In this document: positions 8,148 through 15,461 of the stretch, one piece after another
How the letters are laid out: each line of letters opens with the position of its first letter
How positions within the stretch are numbered: position 1 is the first letter of the stretch
Origin: Eubacteriales bacterium
GTDB taxonomy: Bacteria; Bacillota; Clostridia; Oscillospirales; Butyricicoccaceae
Length of the DNA stretch: 64,000 nt
Direction: 5' to 3'
Assembly (NCBI GenBank): GCA_030539335.1
Contig: JAUNSG010000001.1
Coordinates: 1 to 64,000, forward strand
Translations under genes and position numbers: made by a program
Notes under the pieces: generated by a model
The model's input: only the letters and a program-made list of their open reading frames with translations
What the model was told of the DNA's origin: nothing
The model's database searches: none

Positions 8148-8786
8148 TTATTCGGTAGGTTTCTGTCTCGTTTCAATGAACTCTGCCATAACATCATCAA
8201 AAGATTCGTTGACATCGTACACCGGTTCATACTCTACTACCGTGTTAATCATGGCAGCATCAATTTCCGCAGAAGTCTTATCCGCAGCGGAAATCATATC
8301 TCGCATTACCCTTTTCGATACTGTGCGGTCATAAGCTTCCTCTGTAACAACTTCAATATCGTAGATATACGGAGTTTGATTACCTTCTACGTTGAATTTG
8401 TAATCTCTACCCTGCTCAACTCTCTTGGACGGCGTATAGCGCAGCATCCCTTTCACAGAACCACTTAAAAGCTGGCGGAACTTATTTGTCTCAACCGCCG
8501 CGTCAATGTCAAATCCAACCGATGCCTTAGCCTTTCCAATAGCTGTCGTTAGTTTCTCACGCTCATCAACCAGCCAAACCATAAATGCGATGACATCATC
8601 GTTTGGAGAAAATGCGCTCTCACACTCGACTACTTCCGTCAAATTCTCGGCATCTGCGTTAGCCTTGTTCCTCAGATGCGTCTTTGTAGTTTTTAAGCAA
8701 TGGTCTCTCGACTGGACGCTCATATTTGCGCTGCGCATCATGTTCTCTAAAAATTTCTGATAACGAAAACTTTCTTTCAGGTTCAT
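8148..8786 (-). CDS. hypothetical protein (212 aa)
   Basis: No family recognised. Charged, mostly helical N-terminus (KESFRYQKFLENMMRSANMS) with a central region predicted mixed alpha/beta. No cysteine cluster, signal or membrane segment. The ATG at 8786 is 7 nt from GGAGG; the one at 8792 is too close. A UUCG hairpin follows the stop codon. Confidence 0.6.
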   Translation of the reverse strand: MNLKESFRYQKFLENMMRSANMSVQSRDHCLKTTKTHLRNKANADAENLTEVVECESAFSPNDDVIAFMVWLVDEREKLTTAIGKAKASVGFDIDAAVETNKFRQLLSGSVKGMLRYTPSKRVEQGRDYKFNVEGNQTPYIYDIEVVTEEAYDRTVSKRVMRDMISAADKTSAEIDAAMINTVVEYEPVYDVNESFDDVMAEFIETRQKPTE

Positions 8787-8826
8787 GTTCATACCTCCGA
8801 ATTATGTATTTTGAATAATGTATTTA

Positions 8827-9308
8827 TTATCGTGCAGACTGTTCTGCCTGCACCGCTTCAAGAACCGGAGCGAATAATCGTTCCTCCGCTTCCTGACGGG
8901 CTTTGACTGCATCATCGAGATGCTTATATGTTCCGAGAGCATATTTCTTATGCTGAAATCCAATGTATGCCTGATATACTCCATGTATGGGGTCGTACCA
9001 GACACCCTTATATCCGCTCTTATTATTACGCGGCGGATTTGTGTTTGAAATCATAGCAACATTTGTCCCGTATTTCTCGTTGATGGCATTACGTTTTGCC
9101 GAATTCTTATGAATATTATTTTTCCTGTAATACTCACCACTTCTCTGCGATAGCATCCACAAGAAACGGTAGGCTGCTTACGTTTTGTGAGGCTGCAAGC
9201 CCGAACTTCATGGATATTGCCACAGTCACACTTACAAACCACATATCCTTTACGACTAGCATTGGCAATCACTCGTAATCTGCCAAATTTTCGTCCGATT
9301 AAGTTCAT
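8827..9308 (-). pseudogene. frameshifted AP2-domain endonuclease-like gene
   Basis: Two overlapping frames together make one protein. The first (from ATG 9308) reads MNLIGRKFGRLRVIANASRK with CKCDCGN and SCGC zinc knuckles, then goes out of frame near 9145-9150. The second frame continues with a KNNIHKNSAKRNAINEKYG linker and a clean AP2 domain (SGYKGVWYDPIHGVYQAYIG... LGTYKHLDDAVKARQEAEE) to 8827. Intact relatives of this zinc-knuckle plus AP2 type are homing-endonuclease-associated proteins. A single-base indel in GAAGTGGTGAG would restore the frame, so this is either a decaying gene or a sequencing error; programmed frameshifting is less likely because no slippery heptamer is visible. Confidence 0.6.
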
Positions 9309-9703
9309 TACGACACCTCCTCTGCCACTAACTCCTCTGCTTCTTCCATATCTGGGGCATCAGCGTTGTCTTTAATGATTCCTTCCAGAACCTTGAACGC
9401 AAATGATTTTGTTTTATAAGCTGTGAAAGATGTGCGGTTATCAATTCTCACAACCACACCCTCAGTAACATGACTTCCATTTGCTAGCGGTTCCGGCACA
9501 TCCAGATACGGTTCGCACCTCTTGTTCAAATCCTCCCACGTTGTGTACAGGAATTTGTCAAGCAGAGGTACATATTTTACGCCCAGTCGTTCGCACCACA
9601 GCATTGTCTCTTCTGTTGGGAGTTCAACAGTCACTCCGTCTTCATTCGTCATTGTGATTCTATAGATGTAGCAGTCATTTTCTCCCGGCTCACATCCGTA
9701 TGT

Positions 9704-9715
9704 AAAGACTGTTTC
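9704..9715 (+). repeat. left 12-bp inverted repeat of invertible segment
   Basis: AAAGACTGTTTC, an exact reverse complement of 9973-9984. It lies within the RNA ligase reading frame and marks the left junction where coding sense switches strand. Identity stops abruptly on both sides of the 12 bases. Confidence 0.85.
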
Positions 9716-9972
9716 ATACTGATGATAAGGTCACAAAACGCTACAATATCATCAGTGGAACTCGCAGGATGACACTTCGTTCTTATGACGGCGGATTTTA
9801 TGGCTCAAATGAGTTCCGAAAGAAGTATAACGATATGTTTATTGGAAAACTTCCAAAAGGAATGACGGTTTATGGAGAAATTGTCGGTTGGGTGAATGAA
9901 TCCACGCCGATTATGCCGCGATGTGCAAATTCCAAGGTAAAAGATAAGGCATTTTCAAAGCAATATGGTCAC
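9716..9972 (+). other. inverted 257-bp segment encoding the ligase core
   Basis: Read on the plus strand this segment encodes HTDDKVTKRYNIISGTRRMT, then GFYGSNEF, VYGEIVGWVNESTP and SKQYGH, the central catalytic part of the RNA ligase whose ends are on the minus strand. Both inversion junctions fall exactly in the 12-bp repeats. It is either a recombinase-driven phase switch or an assembly/amplification artefact; sequence alone cannot tell. Confidence 0.8.
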
Positions 9973-9984
9973 GAAACAGTCTTT
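9973..9984 (-). repeat. right 12-bp inverted repeat of invertible segment
   Basis: GAAACAGTCTTT, the reverse complement of 9704-9715. It encodes KRLF in the ligase N-terminal part and ETVF in the inverted segment, so the coding frame stays open in either orientation of the repeat. Confidence 0.85.
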
Positions 9985-10642
9985 TTATCCATCCCGGACG
10001 CTTCTTCCTCGTTACCTCAACGGCATTTGACACACGGAATGATGTGCCGTGGAGTTTCTGCGTAAGGTAAATCGTATCTCCCGTACGGAACGCATTTTGA
10101 TTGTATGCCAACTGTGCTGTATCCGTATGCTCCGCAAAGAACGGATAGGAGACTGTTTCCTTCTGTTCTTTCTTATTTACTGTCTTATTGTAGCTACCGC
10201 CACCACGATGATGATTTGCTTTAGGAATGTATTTCCGGCAAATCTCGTGTCCATCCAACACTGTAATCTGGTCTCCGTCTTTCAGCTTTGAAATATCCGT
10301 ATATTTCTCAAGCACTTTAATAGGCAGAACCAGCCCGTCTGATTTCTCACCACGAAGCTTCAACGCCGTAATGTTACGCTTGCCGGGGTCTAAGTAACCT
10401 CCAATGTTATTGCCCTCTTCATCTTTCTTACGGACAAGATTGTTATCCGTTGCGAACTCTTCGCTAAGTTGTCCGTCAACGGGGAAGTAAACGACCCTCA
10501 TTCCCTCTGCGTAACTTAAATCAACGATTACATTATTTCCGAAGACTGTAGCACATTGCAATCTGTCAGCGTTGCTATGTTTCCGCAGTTCCTTTATAGT
10601 TGTGATATAAGCACAATACATTTGAGGTTACTCCTTTTCTTC

Positions 10643-10675
10643 AAAAAAAAAATAACGGCGTCTGCGGCACCGTTA
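10643..10675 (-). terminator. intrinsic terminator after SPFH gene
   Basis: On the minus strand TAACGGTGCCGCAGACGCCGTTA folds into a stem followed by ten T residues. It lies just after the stop of the band-7 gene (10684) and just before the RNA ligase start, separating the two transcription units. Confidence 0.85.
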
Positions 10676-10683
10676 CTTGTTAT

Positions 10684-11595
10684 TTATTCTTCTGTTTCAG
10701 CAGCATCAGTTCCTGTATATGACGGAATCATCAGACTCGTGGAACTGTCCCCGGTCACAATATCGGGCAACTCCCCATTCCACCTGTCGATATACTCCTG
10801 CTGCAAAATCATTCCATTCAGGGATTCCTGCAACAGTCTGTTTGCTTCTGCTTCGGCTTCTGCCTCAATCAGCTTTGCATCAGCAGATGCCTGTGCCTCA
10901 GTACGTTTTACCTGCGCCTCAGCCTCTGCTTTGTCAATGGCTGTCTGGTTATTGATAGCCTGAGTATCGGCATTCTGCTGGGCAGTGATTTTAGCGCTGA
11001 TAGCCTGTCTGGTTTCTTCATCTACTTCAATATTGATGAGTGATACGTTGCTAATTGTGATACCGTATTTCTCAAATTTCTCAGAAAGATACTCAGACAA
11101 AGCAAGATTCACATTCGCTCTTTCCTCTCCAAGAATATCCGAGACCTTATATCGTGCAATTACTTCTTTCGTCCAAGAGACAATGTTGGGCTTAATAAAG
11201 CTGTCGCGGACATCTTTACCGCTCTGTCCTTTGAATCTGGTAAATACATCAGTAACATTTTCTGCCTGATACTGATATGTAAAGGTCAAATCAATCGTCA
11301 TTGCCTTGCCTTCTGAGGAACTTGCAGTAAAACTTTCGTCTCCTTCAGAATCTCCGTTATCTCCTGCTGTCAAATAGCTCTGCTCAATTCCAATCGTATA
11401 CAGCGTTGTCTTTGTCGTAGGCGATACGAGATGCCATCCCTGAGTTAAAACTTCATCCTTAACACCGCCATTCATATTGTACTGAACAGCCACATATCCA
11501 GCCGGAACACGAACTGTGCAAAGTGCCAGCATGATTACACCAATGATAATCACAAGGGCAAGAACAATGCCGCCCAATAAACCTTTTCTCTTCAT
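10684..11595 (-). CDS. SPFH/band-7 (prohibitin-like) membrane protein
   Basis: 303 aa. One N-terminal membrane segment (LLGGIVLALVIIIGVIMLAL) is followed by VPAGYVAVQYNMNGGV and a band-7 domain, then a long Ala/Glu-rich coiled coil (residues ~210-265) and a Thr/Ser tail. SPFH proteins oligomerise into ring-like membrane scaffolds that control proteases or membrane microdomains. In a phage this could shield or remodel the host membrane or regulate FtsH-type proteolysis; that is inference. The ATG follows directly after the stop of the 52-aa membrane protein gene at 11596, with AAGGAG 9 nt upstream, so the two are translated together. Confidence 0.88.
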   Translation of the reverse strand: MKRKGLLGGIVLALVIIIGVIMLALCTVRVPAGYVAVQYNMNGGVKDEVLTQGWHLVSPTTKTTLYTIGIEQSYLTAGDNGDSEGDESFTASSSEGKAMTIDLTFTYQYQAENVTDVFTRFKGQSGKDVRDSFIKPNIVSWTKEVIARYKVSDILGEERANVNLALSEYLSEKFEKYGITISNVSLINIEVDEETRQAISAKITAQQNADTQAINNQTAIDKAEAEAQVKRTEAQASADAKLIEAEAEAEANRLLQESLNGMILQQEYIDRWNGELPDIVTGDSSTSLMIPSYTGTDAAETEE

Positions 11596-11754
11596 TTACG
11601 AATTCTCCTTTTCTTCATCTTCTTCGGTCAGTTCATCAATCGCATCCTTACCAATTCGGTGGATAAATTTACCGATTGGCTTATACAATGCGGATGCCAA
11701 GAACCAAACGGCGATACATCCAAGTATCACCAGAATTGCAAATGCAGGATTCAT
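11596..11754 (-). CDS. small single-pass membrane protein (52 aa)
   Basis: MNPAFAILVILGCIAVWFLA forms one membrane helix; the rest is a short amphipathic segment and a strongly acidic tail (DELTEEDEEKENS). AAGGAG lies 9 nt upstream. Its TAA is immediately followed by the ATG of the SPFH gene, so it is probably a partner of that protein, much as NfeD-like small proteins pair with SPFH proteins, though no homology to NfeD is visible. Confidence 0.7.
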   Translation of the reverse strand: MNPAFAILVILGCIAVWFLASALYKPIGKFIHRIGKDAIDELTEEDEEKENS

Positions 11755-11785
11755 TGATTGACGCTCCTTCCATCTTATTATGTGT

Positions 11786-12163
11786 CATATAAGCGACTCC
11801 GCCGCCAGCCTCACTCCTCGCCTTTACGCAGGACTACTATTTCAGCTATTCTTCATCTTGTATGATGAAAAACTAGGACGGCAGGGGGATTAGTGTTTCC
11901 CATCTGAGTCTACCAAGGTATTTTGATGTTATCATTTCTCCGGTTACGAGTAACGATGACACCCTCGACATATTTACCGTACTCCCGCAGACAGTATCGG
12001 TATTGTCTCTGTATGAGGCTATGCCCTGTCCTCTTCCTGACTTCGCTTCGGTTGTATGACGCAACCTAACCTCTCTTTCTTTTACGCCCACAATATATTG
12101 ACAGCTAACCAAACTGTCATAATTGCACCTTGGAATCCGACCGCCGCTTGCAGTCGTGATATG
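11786..12163 (-). ncRNA. putative structured RNA E (about 378 nt)
   Basis: A gene-free stretch in the leftward operon. Its ends pair (CATAT..CGACT with AGTCG..ATATG). Inside are TGACAG/CTGTCA (12098-12118), GGTTG/CAACC, AGACA..TA/TA..TGTCT around 11988-12007, GTTA-CUCG-TAAC near 11944-11955, and TTCATC/GATGAA near 11849-11868. The 79-codon frame across it has no ribosome site and unusual composition. It does not carry the UGUCA-loop hairpin of elements A-D. Function unknown; no known RNA family recognised. Confidence 0.5.
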
Positions 12164-12196
12164 TTATCTCAATCGGGCAATTAAAAAATCCGACTA

Positions 12197-12364
12197 CTAT
12201 GCGTGCCGGAATTTCTTACAGAATCTTGTGAAAAAGTTGGATAATTGCGATATTCTCTTTTCTGGCTTTCGCTTGATATTCCACGGATTTGCCTCGCAGT
12301 TCGGACAAACTTGCCGACCTTCCGGTATTTCACATCCACAGCAAACACAAGTTTCGCTACTCAT
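12197..12364 (-). CDS. small zinc-ribbon protein (55 aa)
   Basis: MSSETCVCCGCEIPEGRQVC followed by PNCE is a compact zinc ribbon; the rest is basic (NIKRKPEKRISQL... RFCKKFRHA). AGGAG is 8 nt upstream of the ATG at 12364, which overlaps the end of the preceding gene. Probably nucleic-acid binding; role unknown. Confidence 0.6.
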   Translation of the reverse strand: MSSETCVCCGCEIPEGRQVCPNCEANPWNIKRKPEKRISQLSNFFTRFCKKFRHA

Positions 12365-12587
12365 CGTCTTTCTCCTCAAGTTTTTCCAATGCTCTGGGCA
12401 AGATTTCAACAAGCATCTTATCAATCATGATTTTCCGCTGGATATCTTTATCCGTAAGTTCTCCAAGTTCATCCAACTGTGCCTTGATAAGACGATTTTG
12501 CCTACGAAGACTAATTGTATTCTGTGTGATACGAATTACCTGTGTAGCGACAAGAACTGTTGTGATAATGGTTAAATATTTTTCCAA
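12357..12587 (-). CDS. small membrane-anchored helical protein (76 aa)
   Basis: The N-terminus (EKYLTIITTVLVATQVIRIT) can form one membrane helix. The remainder is charged and helical, probably coiled coil, ending LEEKDDE. TTG start with AGGAG about 9 nt upstream. It directly follows RNA element A. Function unknown. Confidence 0.6.
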   Translation of the reverse strand: MEKYLTIITTVLVATQVIRITQNTISLRRQNRLIKAQLDELGELTDKDIQRKIMIDKMLVEILPRALEKLEEKDDE

Positions 12588-12608
12588 GATAAACCTCTCC
12601 TTTCTTTG

Positions 12609-12909
12609 TGCAACTCATAATCTCATATGAATGATGACCGGGCACGCAGTTGCGACATGTCCACTGAAGTGGTTGCTCGCTTCCTCGGAACTGACCTTTC
12701 TTTCTGTATGTTCCGTTGGGGCGCAGTGGTTCTTTCTTTGTCCCTGCTTCCGGGGTGTTTCTTCCTGTACGATGTCAGGTTTGCACGGCTGCCTGCTGCT
12801 GGGACGACGCGGTCTTCTGGGGCTGAGGCGGGATTATTCTCCCTCTCAAGTTGTTACTTCTGTTGACAACGAGAAGCGCTACCGAAATAGCAATATCATT
12901 ATGAGTGCA
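12609..12909 (-). ncRNA. structured RNA element A of the UGUCA-hairpin family
   Basis: About 301 nt between two genes. Its ends pair (TGCA plus CTCATAAT with ATTATGAG plus TGCA). Near the 5' end is a hairpin (GCTAT-TTCG-GTAGC), then the family hairpin CTTCT-C-GT-TGTCA-AC-AGAAG at 12857-12876 (5-bp stem, bulged C, 2 bp, UGUCA loop), then TAACAACTTGAGAGGGA. Close to the 3' end is CATATGAGATTAT. All of these recur in element C at 21514-21805 with compensating changes in the stems. Plus-strand frames here lack ribosome sites, so I call it RNA rather than protein. Confidence 0.7.
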
Positions 12910-13197
12910 TTAAAACATTATATATTTGCTGATTACTTTCTCTTTAATTGAATTATCCTGTATTTCTAACCACGGAATCCAATTGTAATATTTAGTAACA
13001 TCTCCGGTTATGTCATACACTTTTCCACGAAGCATAGTTCCAAAATGGTTTGAGGTTGTATCAAACATGATTTTGGCACCATCCCGGATGAATCTGCGGT
13101 ATAGAATTACAGCAAACCAATAGCTACAATCACCCGCAAATATGTCATTACTCTCTGGATTCTGGAACTTTGCAATAAATTTTCCTATGTCATTCAT
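12910..13197 (-). CDS. hypothetical protein, possible Cys/His hydrolase fold (95 aa)
   Basis: Contains GDCSYWFAVILYRRF followed by NHFGTMLRGKVYDITGDV. A Cys at the start of a helix and a later His before a strand echo papain/NlpC-like folds, and similar short proteins occur in phages, but no third catalytic residue is obvious. GGAGG lies 7 nt upstream of the ATG. Its stop codon abuts RNA element A. Confidence 0.5.
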   Translation of the reverse strand: MNDIGKFIAKFQNPESNDIFAGDCSYWFAVILYRRFIRDGAKIMFDTTSNHFGTMLRGKVYDITGDVTKYYNWIPWLEIQDNSIKEKVISKYIMF

Positions 13198-13597
13198 GCT
13201 GACCTCCCGGTGGTTCGTACACCTTATAACGGTATGTTCGATTTTCCATTCGCTCCTCTACCTTTCTTGTCTTTCCGAGAACCTCTCGCATAAGATTCAT
13301 CATATTCCTGCCTTTGTCACTATCTAAAAACTGAATAAGCGGCTCCAATGTTTCTGCGGTATCTTTTGATGCTCTGCGCTCCTGTCTGCATTTCGCAATC
13401 TGCGTAGCTACTTTTGCCCTCTGCTTGTAGTCAAGCTTGTCCAGTTCTAACATGTGGAGATAATCCTGTGTGAGCCTGTCAAGACGGTTTACTTCATCTC
13501 TATTCCATTGGTAGTCACTCTTTGCATTATCAACCATCCGGCAGAAGTCGCTAATATATGTAGAAAATTGCGGTTGCTTATTTTGTCTTGATAGCAT
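13190..13597 (-). CDS. hypothetical helical protein (135 aa)
   Basis: Charged, almost entirely helical, probably coiled coil (DEVNRLDRLTQDYLHMLELD ... KVATQIAKCRQERR), with a basic Pro-containing tail. No family recognised. The ATG at 13597 has AAGGAG 7 nt upstream. It follows the tmRNA gene in the direction of transcription. Confidence 0.6.
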   Translation of the reverse strand: MLSRQNKQPQFSTYISDFCRMVDNAKSDYQWNRDEVNRLDRLTQDYLHMLELDKLDYKQRAKVATQIAKCRQERRASKDTAETLEPLIQFLDSDKGRNMMNLMREVLGKTRKVEERMENRTYRYKVYEPPGGQHE

Positions 13598-13619
13598 CAC
13601 ATCACTCCTTTCTCTATGA

Positions 13620-13927
13620 TGGAGCTGAGGGGAATCGAACCCCTGTCCAAAAGTATTACTTGCTATGAATCTTTACGCTGTTTGGGTATAGCACTGATTT
13701 CTTTTCTAATCCACCACTCTGTTCCTCGCTTACTGTATACAGAGAACCGATAATTCCGCTTGTTTTTGAGCCTCAACTTCTACCAGCGGTATCTCAAAGT
13801 GTTTTGGCGTAGCGCTTAGGCTACTGCTGACATCTGTCTGTTTGCGTTTATTTTTAGGTTTGATGATTAAGTCATCACTCTAGCGAATTCATAGCTTTCA
13901 TACCCCTGTCGAACCCTTTACAGCCCC
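13620..13927 (-). ncRNA. ssrA: tmRNA (transfer-messenger RNA)
   Basis: A complete one-piece tmRNA gene of 308 nt. The acceptor stem GGGGCTG pairs with CAGCTCC and keeps the G3-U70 wobble recognised by alanyl-tRNA synthetase; the T-arm is GGACAGGGGTTCGATTCCCC. CCA is not encoded. The tag frame (13845 to 13816) follows the usual AAACGCAAAC context and reads GCA AAC AGA CAG ATG TCA GCA GTA GCC TAA, so the tag is A-ANRQMSAVA. tmRNA frees stalled ribosomes and marks the broken protein for proteolysis. The tag ends SAVA instead of the common ALAA. It sits right after the 13928 stop codon, inside a phage operon. Confidence 0.95.
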
Positions 13928-14170
13928 TTATAAAGCTACAATCAGCCAATCTAAATCGGCATGATTTGCACCATCATTTACATAGGCGGAATACTCACCG
14001 AATCCACAATCGCCATCGTCATATTCCTGCTCACTGAAAATTTCTTCCGAAACCTTGCCCCATTCAATCATCTCTTTGCGCATAGATTCCTGTGCTTCTT
14101 CTTTTGTATCAAACTGTTCCGTCATAATTTCCCTATCACACACAGAAATCAGCATATACTTCTTAGCCAT
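13928..14170 (-). CDS. hypothetical acidic protein (80 aa)
   Basis: Begins MAKKYMLISVCDREIM and contains a run of acidic residues (SEQEYDDGDCGFGEYSAYVND). Similar small proteins with a predicted beta-alpha-beta core occur in phages; role unknown. GGAGG precedes the ATG, which overlaps the end of the DNA ligase gene. The stop codon is directly adjacent to the tmRNA 5' end. Confidence 0.6.
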   Translation of the reverse strand: MAKKYMLISVCDREIMTEQFDTKEEAQESMRKEMIEWGKVSEEIFSEQEYDDGDCGFGEYSAYVNDGANHADLDWLIVAL

Positions 14171-15449
14171 AGCTTACCTCCGTCTTATCGGTTCTGATTT
14201 GCACAAATACCGGAAACTGCAAACTCTCAAGCCCGGTATTTTTATCCTTGGAAGTCTCTTTATATTTCACTTCGCATAGCATACCGGCAATATCTTCTCG
14301 TGATTGCCAAAATGCCACCCTCTGTTCATCAGTAAATCCGGAGCCAACTTTCACTTCATTCTCTTTGTATCGAAGAACAAATGCACCAAGCATACCAGCA
14401 AGCCTGCCGGTTCCTTCTTCGCATCGGATGATTGGCAAATCCATCGTGTAGAAACGCTTAATTTTCAAAATCCCTTTATGCCTTGTTCTTCTATACGGCA
14501 CATCAAGATTAAGCATCAGCCCCTCTTTGTCTTCAGCGACCATTTGCTCAAGAAGTGGAGCTATCTTTGATAAATCTGTACCGTGGTACAGTACCGGTAA
14601 TACTTTGACAGAACCGGACTCTCCTTCAATCCGATTCTTAATCGAATTAAGCACTCTCCTACGCTGTGAGTATTTAATCTGTGGATTATTACTCTCGAAG
14701 TCCTGAACCAGAATCACATCAAAAACCGTGTAGCAAATCTTAGTTTTATCTTTATCATCTGAATTGATAATTCCTGTCGCCACACGAAACGCCTCATTAT
14801 CGCTCATATTACCTTTGTCTTTAAGTGTAAGCTCTCCATCAAACACGAATCCAGCTTCTCTCGCCCACTCCAATTCTTGAACGATATGCTCAAGTCCTTT
14901 ATAAGCCAAACCGCTGCGAGCCACGAGCTGCCCGTTATAAAAAGTTGCTCTTGCTCCATTCAATTTCTGTGTCAACCAAAACTCTGTGCCATCTTCAATG
15001 GGATACTTATCAATGGGAAATGCCTGTTGCACTTCCCATTCTGGTATAAGATTTGGAATAATCTTATTGACCGTTTTTGCAGTCACCCCAAGTCGTAGCG
15101 TTTTAGACAGCAACTTCGCATAAACACTTCGCTCATCTTCGTTGCAATAATTAAGCAGAAACAGACGAACCTGCCTCAGTGTTGCGTCATCCATAGCACG
15201 TAGTCTGGATAAATATTCACAACACTCAAAGATATCTTTGAAAAATACAAGCTTCTGAAAATCCTCATCAGTTGATTCTTCCAGAAGCTTGTTCATTGTT
15301 TTCTCAGATATATTGTATGTAATCAGCGGATTCAATCCATAATACAGCAGTGCCTTAAACTCATCATCCTCTGCATGATTTTTAATGAACGCACATTTTT
15401 CTTTTGCACCATTCATAGATTGCAACATGATGATATCCGTAACTGACAT
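14163..15449 (-). CDS. ATP-dependent DNA ligase
   Basis: 428 aa. The nucleotidyl-transferase core shows motif I KLNGARA (adenylated Lys162), motif III FDGELTL, motif IV EGLML and motif V LKIKRF. The ~150-residue N-terminus is an alpha-helical DNA-binding domain as in T4-type ligases, and the C-terminus is an OB domain (GAFVLRYKENEVKVGSGF). It seals nicks in duplex DNA during replication or repair. AGGAGG lies upstream. It lies between the AAA+ ATPase and the tmRNA in one operon. Confidence 0.93.
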   Translation of the reverse strand: MSVTDIIMLQSMNGAKEKCAFIKNHAEDDEFKALLYYGLNPLITYNISEKTMNKLLEESTDEDFQKLVFFKDIFECCEYLSRLRAMDDATLRQVRLFLLNYCNEDERSVYAKLLSKTLRLGVTAKTVNKIIPNLIPEWEVQQAFPIDKYPIEDGTEFWLTQKLNGARATFYNGQLVARSGLAYKGLEHIVQELEWAREAGFVFDGELTLKDKGNMSDNEAFRVATGIINSDDKDKTKICYTVFDVILVQDFESNNPQIKYSQRRRVLNSIKNRIEGESGSVKVLPVLYHGTDLSKIAPLLEQMVAEDKEGLMLNLDVPYRRTRHKGILKIKRFYTMDLPIIRCEEGTGRLAGMLGAFVLRYKENEVKVGSGFTDEQRVAFWQSREDIAGMLCEVKYKETSKDKNTGLESLQFPVFVQIRTDKTEVSYG

Positions 15450-15461
15450 ATCTCCTACCTC

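Larger units (their letters stand above)
9308..10621 (-). pseudogene. DraRnl-like (Rnl5) RNA ligase gene interrupted by an inverted segment
   Basis: The 5' part (10621 to 9985) encodes an N-terminal OB-like domain and the nucleotidyl-transferase lysine motif KLHGTS (Lys189). The 3' part (9703 to 9308) encodes motif IV EGVVVRID and motif V YKTKSFAFK. The missing middle, with motif III (MTVYGEIVG) and GFYGSNEFRKKYND, is present but encoded on the plus strand at 9716-9972, between 12-bp inverted repeats. Flipping that segment on paper restores one uninterrupted 437-aa ligase, in frame at both junctions. RNA ligases of this family seal nicked RNA via an adenylylated lysine. As written the gene is off. 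Start: AAGGAG 9 nt upstream of ATG 10621. Confidence 0.88.

Noticed and set aside
7932..8468. 178-codon plus-strand frame
   Set aside because: Mostly the complement of the real 8148-8786 gene; no ribosome site; composition unlike a protein.
9911..10065. Plus-strand protein gene at 9769-10065 as an independent gene
   Set aside because: Its sequence is the central part of the RNA ligase and has no ribosome site; it is explained by the inversion.
12627..12866. Plus-strand frame resembling a short DUF6273-like C-terminus (KWLLASS ... PCFRG)
   Set aside because: Superficial similarity to the 18606 gene on the other strand, but no ribosome site, odd composition, and the minus-strand RNA structure explains the region better. 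Possibly an old copy, but not supported.
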